Source: Desulfovibrio litoralis DSM 11393
GTDB lineage: Bacteria > Desulfobacterota > Desulfovibrionia > Desulfovibrionales > Desulfovibrionaceae
NCBI RefSeq assembly: GCF_900143255.1
Contig: NZ_FRDI01000008.1
Location: forward strand, 39,955-103,954
Direction of reading: 5' to 3'
DNA: 64,000 nt
The notes under the pieces are model-generated. The model had not been told where the DNA came from. It saw only the letters and a program-made list of their open reading frames with translations, and searched no databases. Made by a program: the position numbers and the translations under genes. This document shows positions 1 to 9,500 of this stretch, in pieces (the first letter of the stretch is position 1; the number at the start of each line of letters is the position of its first letter).

Positions 1-50
1 GGACATTAGCAGGCGGCATTATCACCTCCGGTATTGCCTTTGACGCATAA
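1..50 (+). CDS. C-terminal end of an upstream prophage gene, probably capsid
   Basis: One frame is open from the window edge to a TAA at 48-50 and encodes a 15-residue tail ending GIAFDA. In T7-like podoviruses the gene just before tail tubular protein A is the major capsid protein, so that is the best guess. The fragment is too short to prove identity. Confidence 0.35.
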   Translation, partial: TLAGGIITSGIAFDA

Positions 51-87
51 AAACAACTTCGCAATATAAAATAAATAAGGGGTATTT

Positions 88-687
88 ATGCAGGCACAAA
101 CAGCATTAACAGCAAGTATTGTTTCTATTTATAATCTTAGTTTAGCTAGGCTTGGTGGTCATCAGCTTGGGCGGATTAATTCGCCGTATGAAGACAGCAC
201 CGAAGCAAGCCTTTGTAATAACTTATATCCACACATCAGAGACTTAAGTTTAAGCTCTTATGCGTGGAATTTCGCACGCAAAAAAGAAACTTTGGCTATT
301 GTTGAAAGCAGTATTGTGAATGCTGAATACCCATTTTGTTTTAAGTTGCCTGCTGATTGTTTACGCCCAATTTGTTTGGAGGGGCATAATCAAGACAACC
401 AACCAACGCCTTTTATAATTAGAGAGCGTGATCTTTTAACAGGCTCTAACCCCGCAGTTTTAGAATATATTGCAAGAATTGAAGACCCGAATTTATGGAC
501 GATGAGTTTTAAAAATGCTGTCGCTTGGGGCTTAGCTTCTGAATTAGCCACGGCTTTGACAAACGATATTAATAAACAAATGCGTTATTTAGAATTTTAC
601 CATAGGTCTTTAGCTGATGCGTTTAGTTCAGAGCGTAACACCGAAAAGCCCGCTAAACTGCCTAACCCGTGGCTAGAAGCGAGGTAA
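88..687 (+). CDS. Tail tubular protein A-like (T7 gp11-like) head-tail adaptor
   Basis: The 199-aa product is close to T7 gp11 in length (about 196 aa). Members of this family form the ring between portal and tail nozzle. The visible family pattern is an N-terminal stretch with SIYNLSLARLGG, followed by LYPHIRDLSLSSYAWNFARKK, as in podovirus tubular A proteins. AAGGGG lies five bases before the ATG. Only six bases separate it from the next gene, which looks like its usual partner, tail tubular protein B. Identification rests on pattern and gene order, not on a search. Confidence 0.75.
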   Translation: MQAQTALTASIVSIYNLSLARLGGHQLGRINSPYEDSTEASLCNNLYPHIRDLSLSSYAWNFARKKETLAIVESSIVNAEYPFCFKLPADCLRPICLEGHNQDNQPTPFIIRERDLLTGSNPAVLEYIARIEDPNLWTMSFKNAVAWGLASELATALTNDINKQMRYLEFYHRSLADAFSSERNTEKPAKLPNPWLEAR

Positions 688-693
688 ATTATT

Positions 694-3006
694 ATGTCTT
701 TTACTAATTTACAAGGTGCTTTTACTGCCGGAGAATTATCACCCGCTTTACAAGGCAGAATAGACTTATCAAAATATGCTCAAGGCTGTAAAAATCTTAC
801 AAATATGTTGGTTCAGCCTCATGGTGGGGCGATTAAACGCACAGGTTTTAAACTTTTAGACGAAATAGACGGAGAAGCCGTTTTAATACCTTTTGTTTTT
901 AATTCTAACCAAGCTTATTGCCTGGTTTTTGGTGAAAAATGGCTTAGAATAGCCACAAAAGACGGCTTTATTTATAAAGATGATACAATTTATCAAATAG
1001 CTAGCCCTTATACCTTAAAACAAGCTAAACAATTAAGCTACGCTCAATCGGCTGATGTATTGTTTATAGCTATGCAAGAGGTTAAACCCCAAAAGTTAAA
1101 ACGCCTCGCTCATGACAATTGGATATTTGAAGATATATCTTTTTTACCTGATATAAACCCGCCTAAACTGAACGTTTTAGCGGATATGAAGCTACAATAT
1201 GCAAAGTCTTTTCCCTTGTATACAAGAAGGCTTGGGGACGTCAACGGTATTATCGGTGGCGGAGCTGGTGATTATGACCTACTTGACCATGAAAATTTAT
1301 ATATTAAAGGTTCAGGGACTCGCACCGATGGTTTTGTTTTAGCTTATCCTAAAAACACGATATATGAGACGAGTAGCGGACACTATAGGGCTGTTGCTGT
1401 TGACTTATACGAGGCAGACACAGCCAAAAACAATATAAAATTTGTAAATGAGGCGAAAAAGTCAGACGGTTCAATACAACCGGCTCAAGTGAATACGCCT
1501 TATGCCTATTACATTACAGCGGTAAACGAAAAAAACAAAGAAAGTGCGGCAAGTCTAGCAATTAATACAACGGCACCGGCAAGTAACAATTGGTCAGCCG
1601 GGGATTATGTAGAAATTTATTGGGACGTTGTTCCCGGTGCCGTTGAATATCGTATCTATAAGTCAACTTTTGGGGGGAGTGCCGGCTTTATCGGGACAGC
1701 TTCTAAAACACTTTTTAGAGATTATAATATTCAACCGGTAAGCAGTGATTCTTATCCCCGTTGGCTTGATCCATTCCCTGAAAATGATTACCCCGCCACC
1801 GTTTGTTTTTTTGAACAGCGGTTAGTTTTTGCTTCAAGCATTAAACGCCCGCAAACTATTTGGATGAGCAAGTCCGGGGATTATGACAATTTTTCATCAT
1901 CAATACCTTTAAAGGCTGATGACTCAATAGAGTTAACAATTGCGAGTAATGAAGTATCAAACGTTTGTTGGCTTATTCCTTTACGCTCTTTAATTCTCGG
2001 AGCGGCGGGCATGGAGTGGGAACTAAGTTCATCAGAAGGAGCTTTTACCGCTAAAACAGCCAAAGCCACGCCCCAGAGTTATAGAGGGAGTGCCGCACAT
2101 TTAAGGGCTATTGTTATTGGTGATACCGTTTTGCATATTACCCGTTCAGGTCGTCAAGTTAGAGATTTAAAGTATGACTTCGCCGCTGATAGTTACGGCG
2201 GGAGCGACCGCACTATTTTAGCCTCTCACCTTTTTGAAAACCAAAGAATAATCAGTTGGACCTATCAGCCTTCGCCTCATTCTATTGTTTGGTGTGTGCG
2301 TAATGACGGCGTTTTGCTAGGCTTAACCTTTCAAGCAGAGCATGAAATCTTTGCTTGGCATAAACACACAACTCAAGGTTTATTTAAGACTGTTTGTAGC
2401 GTTCCGCAGGGACAAGATGATTGTCTTTTTGTAACAACCCGAAGAAACAATAAACACTTTTTAGAAGTCTTGGCAGAAAACGACAGCGAATTAGTAAACT
2501 TAAATTATTTGGATTGTTCGCTTCAATATAAAGGCAAAGCGACAAGAAAAGTTATAGGGCTTGAACATTTAGAAGGTCTTCAGGTTTCAGCCTTGGCAGA
2601 CGGTTCGAGCGTTGCGAATAGAAAAGTTATAAATGGAAGTATTGAATTAGAACACGAAGCCAGCAACATTATTGTTGGTTTACCTTATAACGCTGATTTA
2701 GAGACTATGCCCGTTGAGATGATCAGGCGGGACGGAGCGAGTCTTGGGCGTAAAAAATATATTAACGCCGTTAATGTTTTATTTAAAGACACGGTAACAG
2801 CGAAAATTGGTTGTAATTTTGATAAACTTGAAGAAGTTAAATGGCGAACAACCGAAGCTTACGACACAGCTTTAAAGCCTTATTCTGGACAACATAGAGT
2901 GATAGTCCCCGAATACGCTAAAAATCAAATTACTGTTTGTGTTAGGTCAAGCGAACCCTTACCTATGACTATCTTAGCACTCATGCCCGAAATGGATGTA
3001 AATTAA
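694..3006 (+). CDS. Tail tubular protein B-like (T7 gp12-like) tail nozzle
   Basis: The 770-aa protein has the N-terminal signature of podovirus nozzle proteins: FTAGELSPALQGRIDLSKYA, then a VQPHGGAIKRTGF segment. T7 gp12 is about 794 aa, so the length fits. The protein should form the tubular nozzle below the adaptor encoded by the previous gene. The stop codon overlaps the next start by one base (TAATG), which suggests coupled translation. No frameshift or truncation is visible. Confidence 0.8.
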   Translation: MSFTNLQGAFTAGELSPALQGRIDLSKYAQGCKNLTNMLVQPHGGAIKRTGFKLLDEIDGEAVLIPFVFNSNQAYCLVFGEKWLRIATKDGFIYKDDTIYQIASPYTLKQAKQLSYAQSADVLFIAMQEVKPQKLKRLAHDNWIFEDISFLPDINPPKLNVLADMKLQYAKSFPLYTRRLGDVNGIIGGGAGDYDLLDHENLYIKGSGTRTDGFVLAYPKNTIYETSSGHYRAVAVDLYEADTAKNNIKFVNEAKKSDGSIQPAQVNTPYAYYITAVNEKNKESAASLAINTTAPASNNWSAGDYVEIYWDVVPGAVEYRIYKSTFGGSAGFIGTASKTLFRDYNIQPVSSDSYPRWLDPFPENDYPATVCFFEQRLVFASSIKRPQTIWMSKSGDYDNFSSSIPLKADDSIELTIASNEVSNVCWLIPLRSLILGAAGMEWELSSSEGAFTAKTAKATPQSYRGSAAHLRAIVIGDTVLHITRSGRQVRDLKYDFAADSYGGSDRTILASHLFENQRIISWTYQPSPHSIVWCVRNDGVLLGLTFQAEHEIFAWHKHTTQGLFKTVCSVPQGQDDCLFVTTRRNNKHFLEVLAENDSELVNLNYLDCSLQYKGKATRKVIGLEHLEGLQVSALADGSSVANRKVINGSIELEHEASNIIVGLPYNADLETMPVEMIRRDGASLGRKKYINAVNVLFKDTVTAKIGCNFDKLEEVKWRTTEAYDTALKPYSGQHRVIVPEYAKNQITVCVRSSEPLPMTILALMPEMDVN

Positions 3007-3467
3007 TGAACATTAAAGTAGTAACAGCAAAACAAGCACACCTTTCTTTTATTGCTGAAAATATGCGAGAAGCTGACGTTTTAGAGCTAAAAGCCTTTAG
3101 TGGACACACGCCTATTGAAGCATTGGACCTTTCGCTTAACCGCTCTTTATTGAGTTGGGTTTGTCTTGTTGACAATAAGCCCGCTTTCATCTGGGGCGTT
3201 GCACCATCTGGCTCTATTTTAAGCAAGGCTGGCATTCCTTGGCTTTTAGGTACGCCAGATATTTATAAGGCTAGGTTTAGCCTTTTAAAAGAAAGTAGAA
3301 CGTATGTAGGGCTGATGAAAAGCACGTTTGAAACTCTTGAGAACTATGTTCACAGCAAAAACAAGTTTTCTATACGCTGGCTCAGGTGGTCTGGTTTTAA
3401 AATAGAAAAAGAAGCCAAGCCTTGGGGCATTGATAAAAATGAGTTGTTCTACAGATTTTACAGTTAA
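3006..3467 (+). CDS. T7 gp13-like / DUF2833 internal virion protein
   Basis: The 153-aa protein lies in the usual position between tail tubular B and a gp14-like protein. It resembles the gp13/DUF2833 group, whose members look like GNAT acetyltransferases: an N-terminal DVLELKAFSG segment, a central WGVAPSG strand and a terminal RWLRWSGFKIEKEA segment. In T7 the homologue is needed for virion assembly but is not a proven enzyme. The start overlaps the preceding stop by one base. Enzymatic activity should not be assumed. Confidence 0.65.
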   Translation: MNIKVVTAKQAHLSFIAENMREADVLELKAFSGHTPIEALDLSLNRSLLSWVCLVDNKPAFIWGVAPSGSILSKAGIPWLLGTPDIYKARFSLLKESRTYVGLMKSTFETLENYVHSKNKFSIRWLRWSGFKIEKEAKPWGIDKNELFYRFYS

Positions 3468-3495
3468 ATTAAATAAAAATAAGGAGTAATTTATT

Positions 3496-4122
3496 ATGTG
3501 TAGTATTCCAATCGCAGGGTTAATTATAACTCTCGCATCTACAGCAGTAAGTACAGCCTCATCTATTCAACAAGGCAAAGAACAATCCAAAGCCGCCGAA
3601 GCTCAAGCGAGATATGGGGCAGAAGTAGCATCACAAGAAGCAGCAACAAAAGAACAATTAGCCAAAAACGAAATATCAAAAGGCATCGCAGATCGTGAAC
3701 GACATTTAAGAAATGCCGGACGATTACAGGGTGAAGCTACCTCTATGCTTGCCTCTAACGGGTTTGAGTTAGATAGCGGATCAACCGCTTCAATGCTCGC
3801 TGAAAGTGCGTCAGAAGCGGCGTATGATGCAAATATTATCACAGCTAACGCAGAAAATGCGGCGTGGTCGCACAGAGTAGGAGCAACGCAAGCACAAAAC
3901 GCACAAAGCTCTTATTTAGCCCAAGCAAATAATTCTAAGTTCAATAGTGGTAACGCATGGCTTAATGGCGGGGCTTCTATGTTGGGGGCGATTGGAAGCG
4001 GAATGGCTATGTATAGTCAGGCGAAACCGACAAGTACGCCAGCAGGAAGCTCTTATTATGATGGAATGCAAGATGCTATTTATGCGACAAACCCTTATTT
4101 TTCCAAAAGTACAAAATGGTAA
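3496..4122 (+). CDS. T7 gp14-like internal virion protein
   Basis: The 208-aa product has a hydrophobic N-terminal segment (IPIAGLIITLASTAVSTASS) followed by a long alanine- and glutamine-rich helical region and a glycine-rich hydrophobic stretch near the end (GGASMLGAIGSGMAMY). This matches T7 gp14 (about 196 aa), which is ejected at infection and forms a channel in the outer membrane. AAGGAG lies upstream of the ATG. Order and size agree with gp14; sequence conservation in this family is weak. Confidence 0.65.
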   Translation: MCSIPIAGLIITLASTAVSTASSIQQGKEQSKAAEAQARYGAEVASQEAATKEQLAKNEISKGIADRERHLRNAGRLQGEATSMLASNGFELDSGSTASMLAESASEAAYDANIITANAENAAWSHRVGATQAQNAQSSYLAQANNSKFNSGNAWLNGGASMLGAIGSGMAMYSQAKPTSTPAGSSYYDGMQDAIYATNPYFSKSTKW

Positions 4123-4191
4123 AAGCCAAGCAATTTTCATTAAGCCTTACTGCCCTAAAATAAACATTAATTCAAACCAGAGTAAAACAAA

Positions 4192-6519
4192 ATGAGAATA
4201 CCATTAAATCAAAGCAATCAAGGCATATCAACAGCTAATGCGGGGGCTGTGGCTTCTGTTCCAAGTATTAACGCTTTTTATAAACAAGGGGCATGGGACG
4301 GCTTAGCAAACCTTAGCCAAAATGCCAACAAGCTTTTTGTGGCTATTCAAGAAGAGAGCTTAAAAGATAAAGAAAAGCTTGAAAGTTTGGAAGATATGGA
4401 GGCGTTACAACGATTAGAACAGGCTCACCAAGAAAGAGACCTTGAAAACCGTGAGAAGTATCAAGGTAAAAATGCTGAAGGTGTTGATCTTGATATGCTT
4501 GGTTATTCAAAAAGCTTACTTGAACCGGAACTCGCAAAACGTACAGGCGAACGAGCTAGGTATTTTGCTTTAAAAGCTAATGATATTCAAAATAAATATG
4601 TAAATCACTCAAATGTTTATAAACTTGGAGAGCTTGAAAAATATAAAAGCTCTATCTTAAAAGCGAGTGATGACAAACTTGCGTTAGCTTTGAGCGACCC
4701 GAATATATCGGCTTTTGACAAGCAACGCATGACAAACGAACGCATAGCCGAAGAAAGAGCGTTTAACGCTGAAGCTTTTGATTCATCGGGAAAAGAGGCT
4801 GTTTTTAACGGCAACTTAAACGAAGCTATTCAAAATGATGCCTTTTTAAGGCTTCAGCAGGAAATTGACAACGGGAATTTTGTTTTTCAAGCAGACGAGA
4901 ACAACCCGAATTCTGTTTATTATTTAGCGGCAAGCAAAGAGTCCGGAGGGCGTGGAAGTAGTGCTATCGGATATGATAAAAATGGTGGTACGAGTTACGG
5001 CACTTATCAGTTTTCAAGCAAGCAAGGCACGGCTCAAAATTTCGTTGATTGGTTGGCTCAAAATGGAAGCCCCGAAGTAAAAGAGCGGTTTGCCAAGCTT
5101 GGTGGTTTTAATACCGGCTCTAAAAAAGGGGCGGCGGCTCAAATGTGGCTTGCTTGTGTTAAAGATGGTTTAATTACACCCGAACTTGAAACGAAATTCA
5201 TACAAGAACGCATGGTGAACCCCGCTTCATCTAAGCTATCGCCCACCCTTCAACAAACAATCAAAGACAACCCTATTTTAGGTTCGGCTTTTGTCTCAAC
5301 CGTAATTCAACACGGAACAGGCGGGGCTAGTCGGTTAATGAACGAGGCGTATTCAAAAAATAAAGACGGTAAAATTGAAACCCTTTTACATGATTTATAT
5401 GAAGCAAGAAAAGGGAACTTCCCCTCTTCTACGCCCGAAGTTCAAGCGAGCGTTGCAAGAAGATTGGAAGAAGAAAAACGCAGTTTAATAGAACACAAGG
5501 AAGCCGTTTTAAACGCAGATTTTAATAAGCTTAGTTACCCAAACCAACAAAAGATACTTAATTATTCAGCTCAAAAACAAGAGCATCATAGAAAGTTGGC
5601 AGAAGAACAAGAAGAAAACTCTATTTATCAAACGTTGGTAAAAAACAATGAAAGCTTGCCTTTTGAGCTTCAAGAGGCGAACGCTTTTAAGGTGATTGAC
5701 GGATACAGGGATAAACCCGAGCTTCAAGAAAAATTAAGCCAAAGATTTAAAGGCCACCTTGAAAGACAAAAAACAGTAGTAAAAGCTCAAGACCAAAGCA
5801 TTATTAACCAATTCTTAATTAATATGGAAAAGAATAAAACAGGCAGATTTGACGCTTTGGCAAATGTTGAACAAATTGAAGGTTTAAGTCGTGAAGGGAA
5901 AGAGCTTTTAACTAAAAAACTTACGGAAGGATCTTATAATAAAAAGACTGCTCTTAATCAAAAAGCAACAATTGACGCAAGGCGTTTAGTTGATAACGGC
6001 ACATTAAAAACCCAAGAAGAGATAGACTCTTACGCACTTGATAATGAACTCACTTTTGAGCAGGCGGAACAACTCGGAAAATATTATGCAGACGGCGGAA
6101 AGCTTGGCAGGTTTAGTCAAAAAGACGTTGATAGAGTCATGTTAATGTTAGACGTAGACCCTAATAAATATGACGGTGAGGATATTTATCAAACTATTTT
6201 AAGAACGCCCGGATTGCTTAAAGACGGCTTAGCCCCAAGCGTAGATAACTTAAGGCAAATTATCAGCGGTTTTATCATGGACGGCGAAACCCAAGACAAG
6301 ACAAGAACTTATCTTGGATATGGTGTAGATGAAAACTATTTAGAGGCTGTCAAAAACAAACAAGGAAGCCAGTGGCTACCTGATATTTCAGAGCTGTCAG
6401 CAGAAGAAAAAGCAAGATACGCCCAAACTCCAGAAGTTCAAAAAATGATTAAAGACGGCGAAAGCGAAAAGACAGCCATAAGAAGATATTACAAAAGACT
6501 TAAGGGCTTACCCGAGTAA
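4192..6519 (+). CDS. gp15-like internal virion protein with peptidoglycan hydrolase domain
   Basis: The 775-aa protein occupies the gp15 slot (T7 gp15 is about 747 aa) and is largely charged and helical. Unlike T7 gp15 it carries a hydrolase-like module at about residues 235-400. The motif SKESGGRGSSAIGYDKNGG followed by SYGTYQFSS resembles the lysozyme/transglycosylase domains of phage tail and VgrG proteins, and E250 of SKESGG is the likely catalytic acid. In T7 the murein-cleaving domain sits in gp16, so the activity seems to have moved to the neighbouring ejection protein. The remainder probably packs in the internal core and is ejected into the periplasm. No good Shine-Dalgarno is visible at this ATG. 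Confidence 0.65.
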   Translation: MRIPLNQSNQGISTANAGAVASVPSINAFYKQGAWDGLANLSQNANKLFVAIQEESLKDKEKLESLEDMEALQRLEQAHQERDLENREKYQGKNAEGVDLDMLGYSKSLLEPELAKRTGERARYFALKANDIQNKYVNHSNVYKLGELEKYKSSILKASDDKLALALSDPNISAFDKQRMTNERIAEERAFNAEAFDSSGKEAVFNGNLNEAIQNDAFLRLQQEIDNGNFVFQADENNPNSVYYLAASKESGGRGSSAIGYDKNGGTSYGTYQFSSKQGTAQNFVDWLAQNGSPEVKERFAKLGGFNTGSKKGAAAQMWLACVKDGLITPELETKFIQERMVNPASSKLSPTLQQTIKDNPILGSAFVSTVIQHGTGGASRLMNEAYSKNKDGKIETLLHDLYEARKGNFPSSTPEVQASVARRLEEEKRSLIEHKEAVLNADFNKLSYPNQQKILNYSAQKQEHHRKLAEEQEENSIYQTLVKNNESLPFELQEANAFKVIDGYRDKPELQEKLSQRFKGHLERQKTVVKAQDQSIINQFLINMEKNKTGRFDALANVEQIEGLSREGKELLTKKLTEGSYNKKTALNQKATIDARRLVDNGTLKTQEEIDSYALDNELTFEQAEQLGKYYADGGKLGRFSQKDVDRVMLMLDVDPNKYDGEDIYQTILRTPGLLKDGLAPSVDNLRQIISGFIMDGETQDKTRTYLGYGVDENYLEAVKNKQGSQWLPDISELSAEEKARYAQTPEVQKMIKDGESEKTAIRRYYKRLKGLPE

Positions 6520-6531
6520 GGAGTTTTAAAT

Positions 6532-9500
6532 ATGAGTTTAATTATAGAAAAACAACAAGACCAAAACCAACCAAACGAAAACAATAATTATTTATACAGC
6601 CCAAGAGATGAAGAAACAGGCGAAGACAATTCATTTACACCGCCAACACCACCACAACCCGTACAACAAACAGCCGAACCGCAACAGGTTCAGCCACTAC
6701 AGCCAAAACAACATAAATGGATTACCAAGGCAGACGTTGAACGCTCTGTTATGCCCGCTATTATTGCCAGCGAGGGTTTAACTCTTAATAATATCGTCCA
6801 ATCTAAAACACTTAGTAAAGAATTAAATTTAACGCCTGAAGTTATAAGCCAAAACATAGCAAAAGCTGAGCAAATGGCTTTAGTAAAACGCTTAGAACAA
6901 ATGCCAGCCGTAAACAATTGGGTAGCGGAAAGCACGGAAAACGCAATTATTTATAAAGAAGATACGGCGATAGGAAAAACGGCTAGTTTTTATGATGAGA
7001 ACTCTATTAAGCGTTCTATTGAAGATATTGAAAATTCAGCACCATTCAAAAAGGAGTTTGACCGCTGGACAGGAAGTACAAGAGAAAGCTTTTATCATAG
7101 TAGTGGTTTTGCATTAAGTCATTTAGGAAATGTTTTTAAAGCAATAGGATTTGATAACGATAATGTAGCCACTAAAAACGCATATTTATTGAGAGATACG
7201 CTTTACAAATATGCTACGGAAGAACGAGACCATTTAAAAACAAGTGTAAAGTCTCTTAAGGTTTCAGACTTTGAAACTTGGGATAGTTTTACAAATAGTT
7301 CTCTATTTAATTCTGATTTTTATTCGGAAGGTATTTCTGATCTTATAGGTGGTATGACACCGGGGCTATTAGTTACGGCTATGGGGGGTGGCAATTTTGG
7401 CTATGGAGTAATGGGCATGTCTGACGGTGGCTCTTTAGAAAAAGAGTTATTAAGTCAGGGAGTAGCACCAGAAACAGCTTTAAGTGCATCTACGGCTCAA
7501 ATGGGTATATCGGCAATACTTGACAAGGTTGGACTTGAAGGGGTTTTTAAAAAGAATTTAAACAAAGCAACAAACAGTTTAGCAAAAAAAACAATAAATA
7601 AAGCAACAGCAACAGTCGTAGCGGGTGGAAGAGAAGGAGTCACAGAATACCTACAGGACTTAGCAAGACCTCTCGCAACAAGCTGGGCATTAGGAGAAAA
7701 CATTGAACAAGCAACAACACGCTTCCTAAACGCCGCTAAGCAACTTGACTCTTTAGTGTTAGCATTTTTATTCGGCGGTGCTGGGAATATTGGCTATCAG
7801 GCGACATCAGCCTTACAACAAAAACAAATAGAAACCCAAGTTAACGACACTCAAGAAAAGCTTAAAACGCTTGATGAATTAGCGAGCGAGTCTAAAACCC
7901 GTGAGCTTATGCCTGAAAAGTTTGAAGAGTTTGCGGAAAGAGCCTCTGAACATAGCGATATGAAAGACGTTTATATTAACGCAGAGACCTTTTTTCAGAG
8001 CGATATTATAAATAATGAGCCTTTGCTTGATAAACTTGGAATAGATCAAAATATGGCTTATACGGCGTTAGCTTTAGGTGATTCCATAAAAGTTCCTTTA
8101 GCTAAGTATCAAACTTATATTGCCGGTACGCCTGTTTCAGACCAGCTTAAAGAAGGCGTAAAGTTTAGCGAACAAGATTATACCGTTAAAGAAAGTAAAG
8201 AATTTAGCGAACATGAAGCGGAAAAGGCTTTAAACGTAAACGAAGAATACACGGCGTTAAATAATGAGCTTGAGCTTGAGAAACAAAGACATAGAGAAAT
8301 GCTTACAGGGGCTATACAACAAAGCCCTAACCTCTTTACAGAGCTTTCAAGCAGAGAAGGCGGGGTTGAAGAATATATAAACACTTGGCTTCATATGTTT
8401 GAAAACGGTGCAACTCGCATAGGTGGCGGAAGCTTAGAAAGCACTCTTGAAAGATTTAAACGCATAAAAGAGATTAAGACAGAGGCGTTTGGCGGTAACA
8501 CGAAAACCGAAACGAACGGAGATATTAACACAGATGACAGTATTTTAACTTTAAAAGACACTAAAAACTGGACAGAAGAACAATTCGCAACGCTAACACC
8601 GAAGCAACTTGCGAGTTTAGAGGAAGAATATAACCAAACGGTAGCCAAAGAAGTTTTTGGAAAAGATCTTTTAAAAGACAAAGACCCACGCATAAAACAC
8701 GTTTGGGGAACTATTGACGGTAAATCTTTAAAAAGAAACCACCCTTACGCATATAAAGAAATTGTTAGAAATTATGGTGTTGGTATATTTGGAAACGCTA
8801 AAAAGGGGGCTGTTGGAATAGACGTAGCGGCTCAAAGTTTAGTAAACGAAAAACTCGCTCCTTTAGATTTTGATGAAGAAGCTTTAGTTAGCCTACTCTC
8901 AGCACCACGCCAAAAAATAGGCAATGTTTTATATCAAGAAGATACAGACTTAACGCCCGCCTTTTTGCCTGAACTGGTTAAAAAATCAGCGGAACTGGAA
9001 ACCAAAGAGCAACAAGCCATTGATTATGGACGTAGGGTTAAAGAGGCTTCTAAGAAGTGGGCGGAAGGGCTTAATAAACTTCAATCAGAAAAACCAAAAG
9101 CCAACGAAGTATTACAAGCGGGTAGAACCTCTGAAGTATTAAAAGCTTTGGGCGTTAAAGACCTACCTACAATAATGTTAGCTAATAAAATGAAATCAGT
9201 TTTAGAGGATAAAGGGCTACCTTTGTCTTTTATAAAAACCATTCCCGAACAGCTCGCTAGCCCTGTGATGGTGTTTGATTCTAAGACACAGGCGGATAGT
9301 TTGGTTGTTCTTACTGATTATATTCATGAAGGCATGCCTGTTGTTGTAGCTATTCATTTAAATACGGTACATGGTAATATAGAAGTAAATAAAATTGCCA
9401 GTATTCATGGGCGAAGCGGCAAGGCTGGCTTTATAAAAGAACAGATACAAAGTGGCAATTTAAGGTATTGGAACAAAAACAAAAGCTTTACATTAAACAG

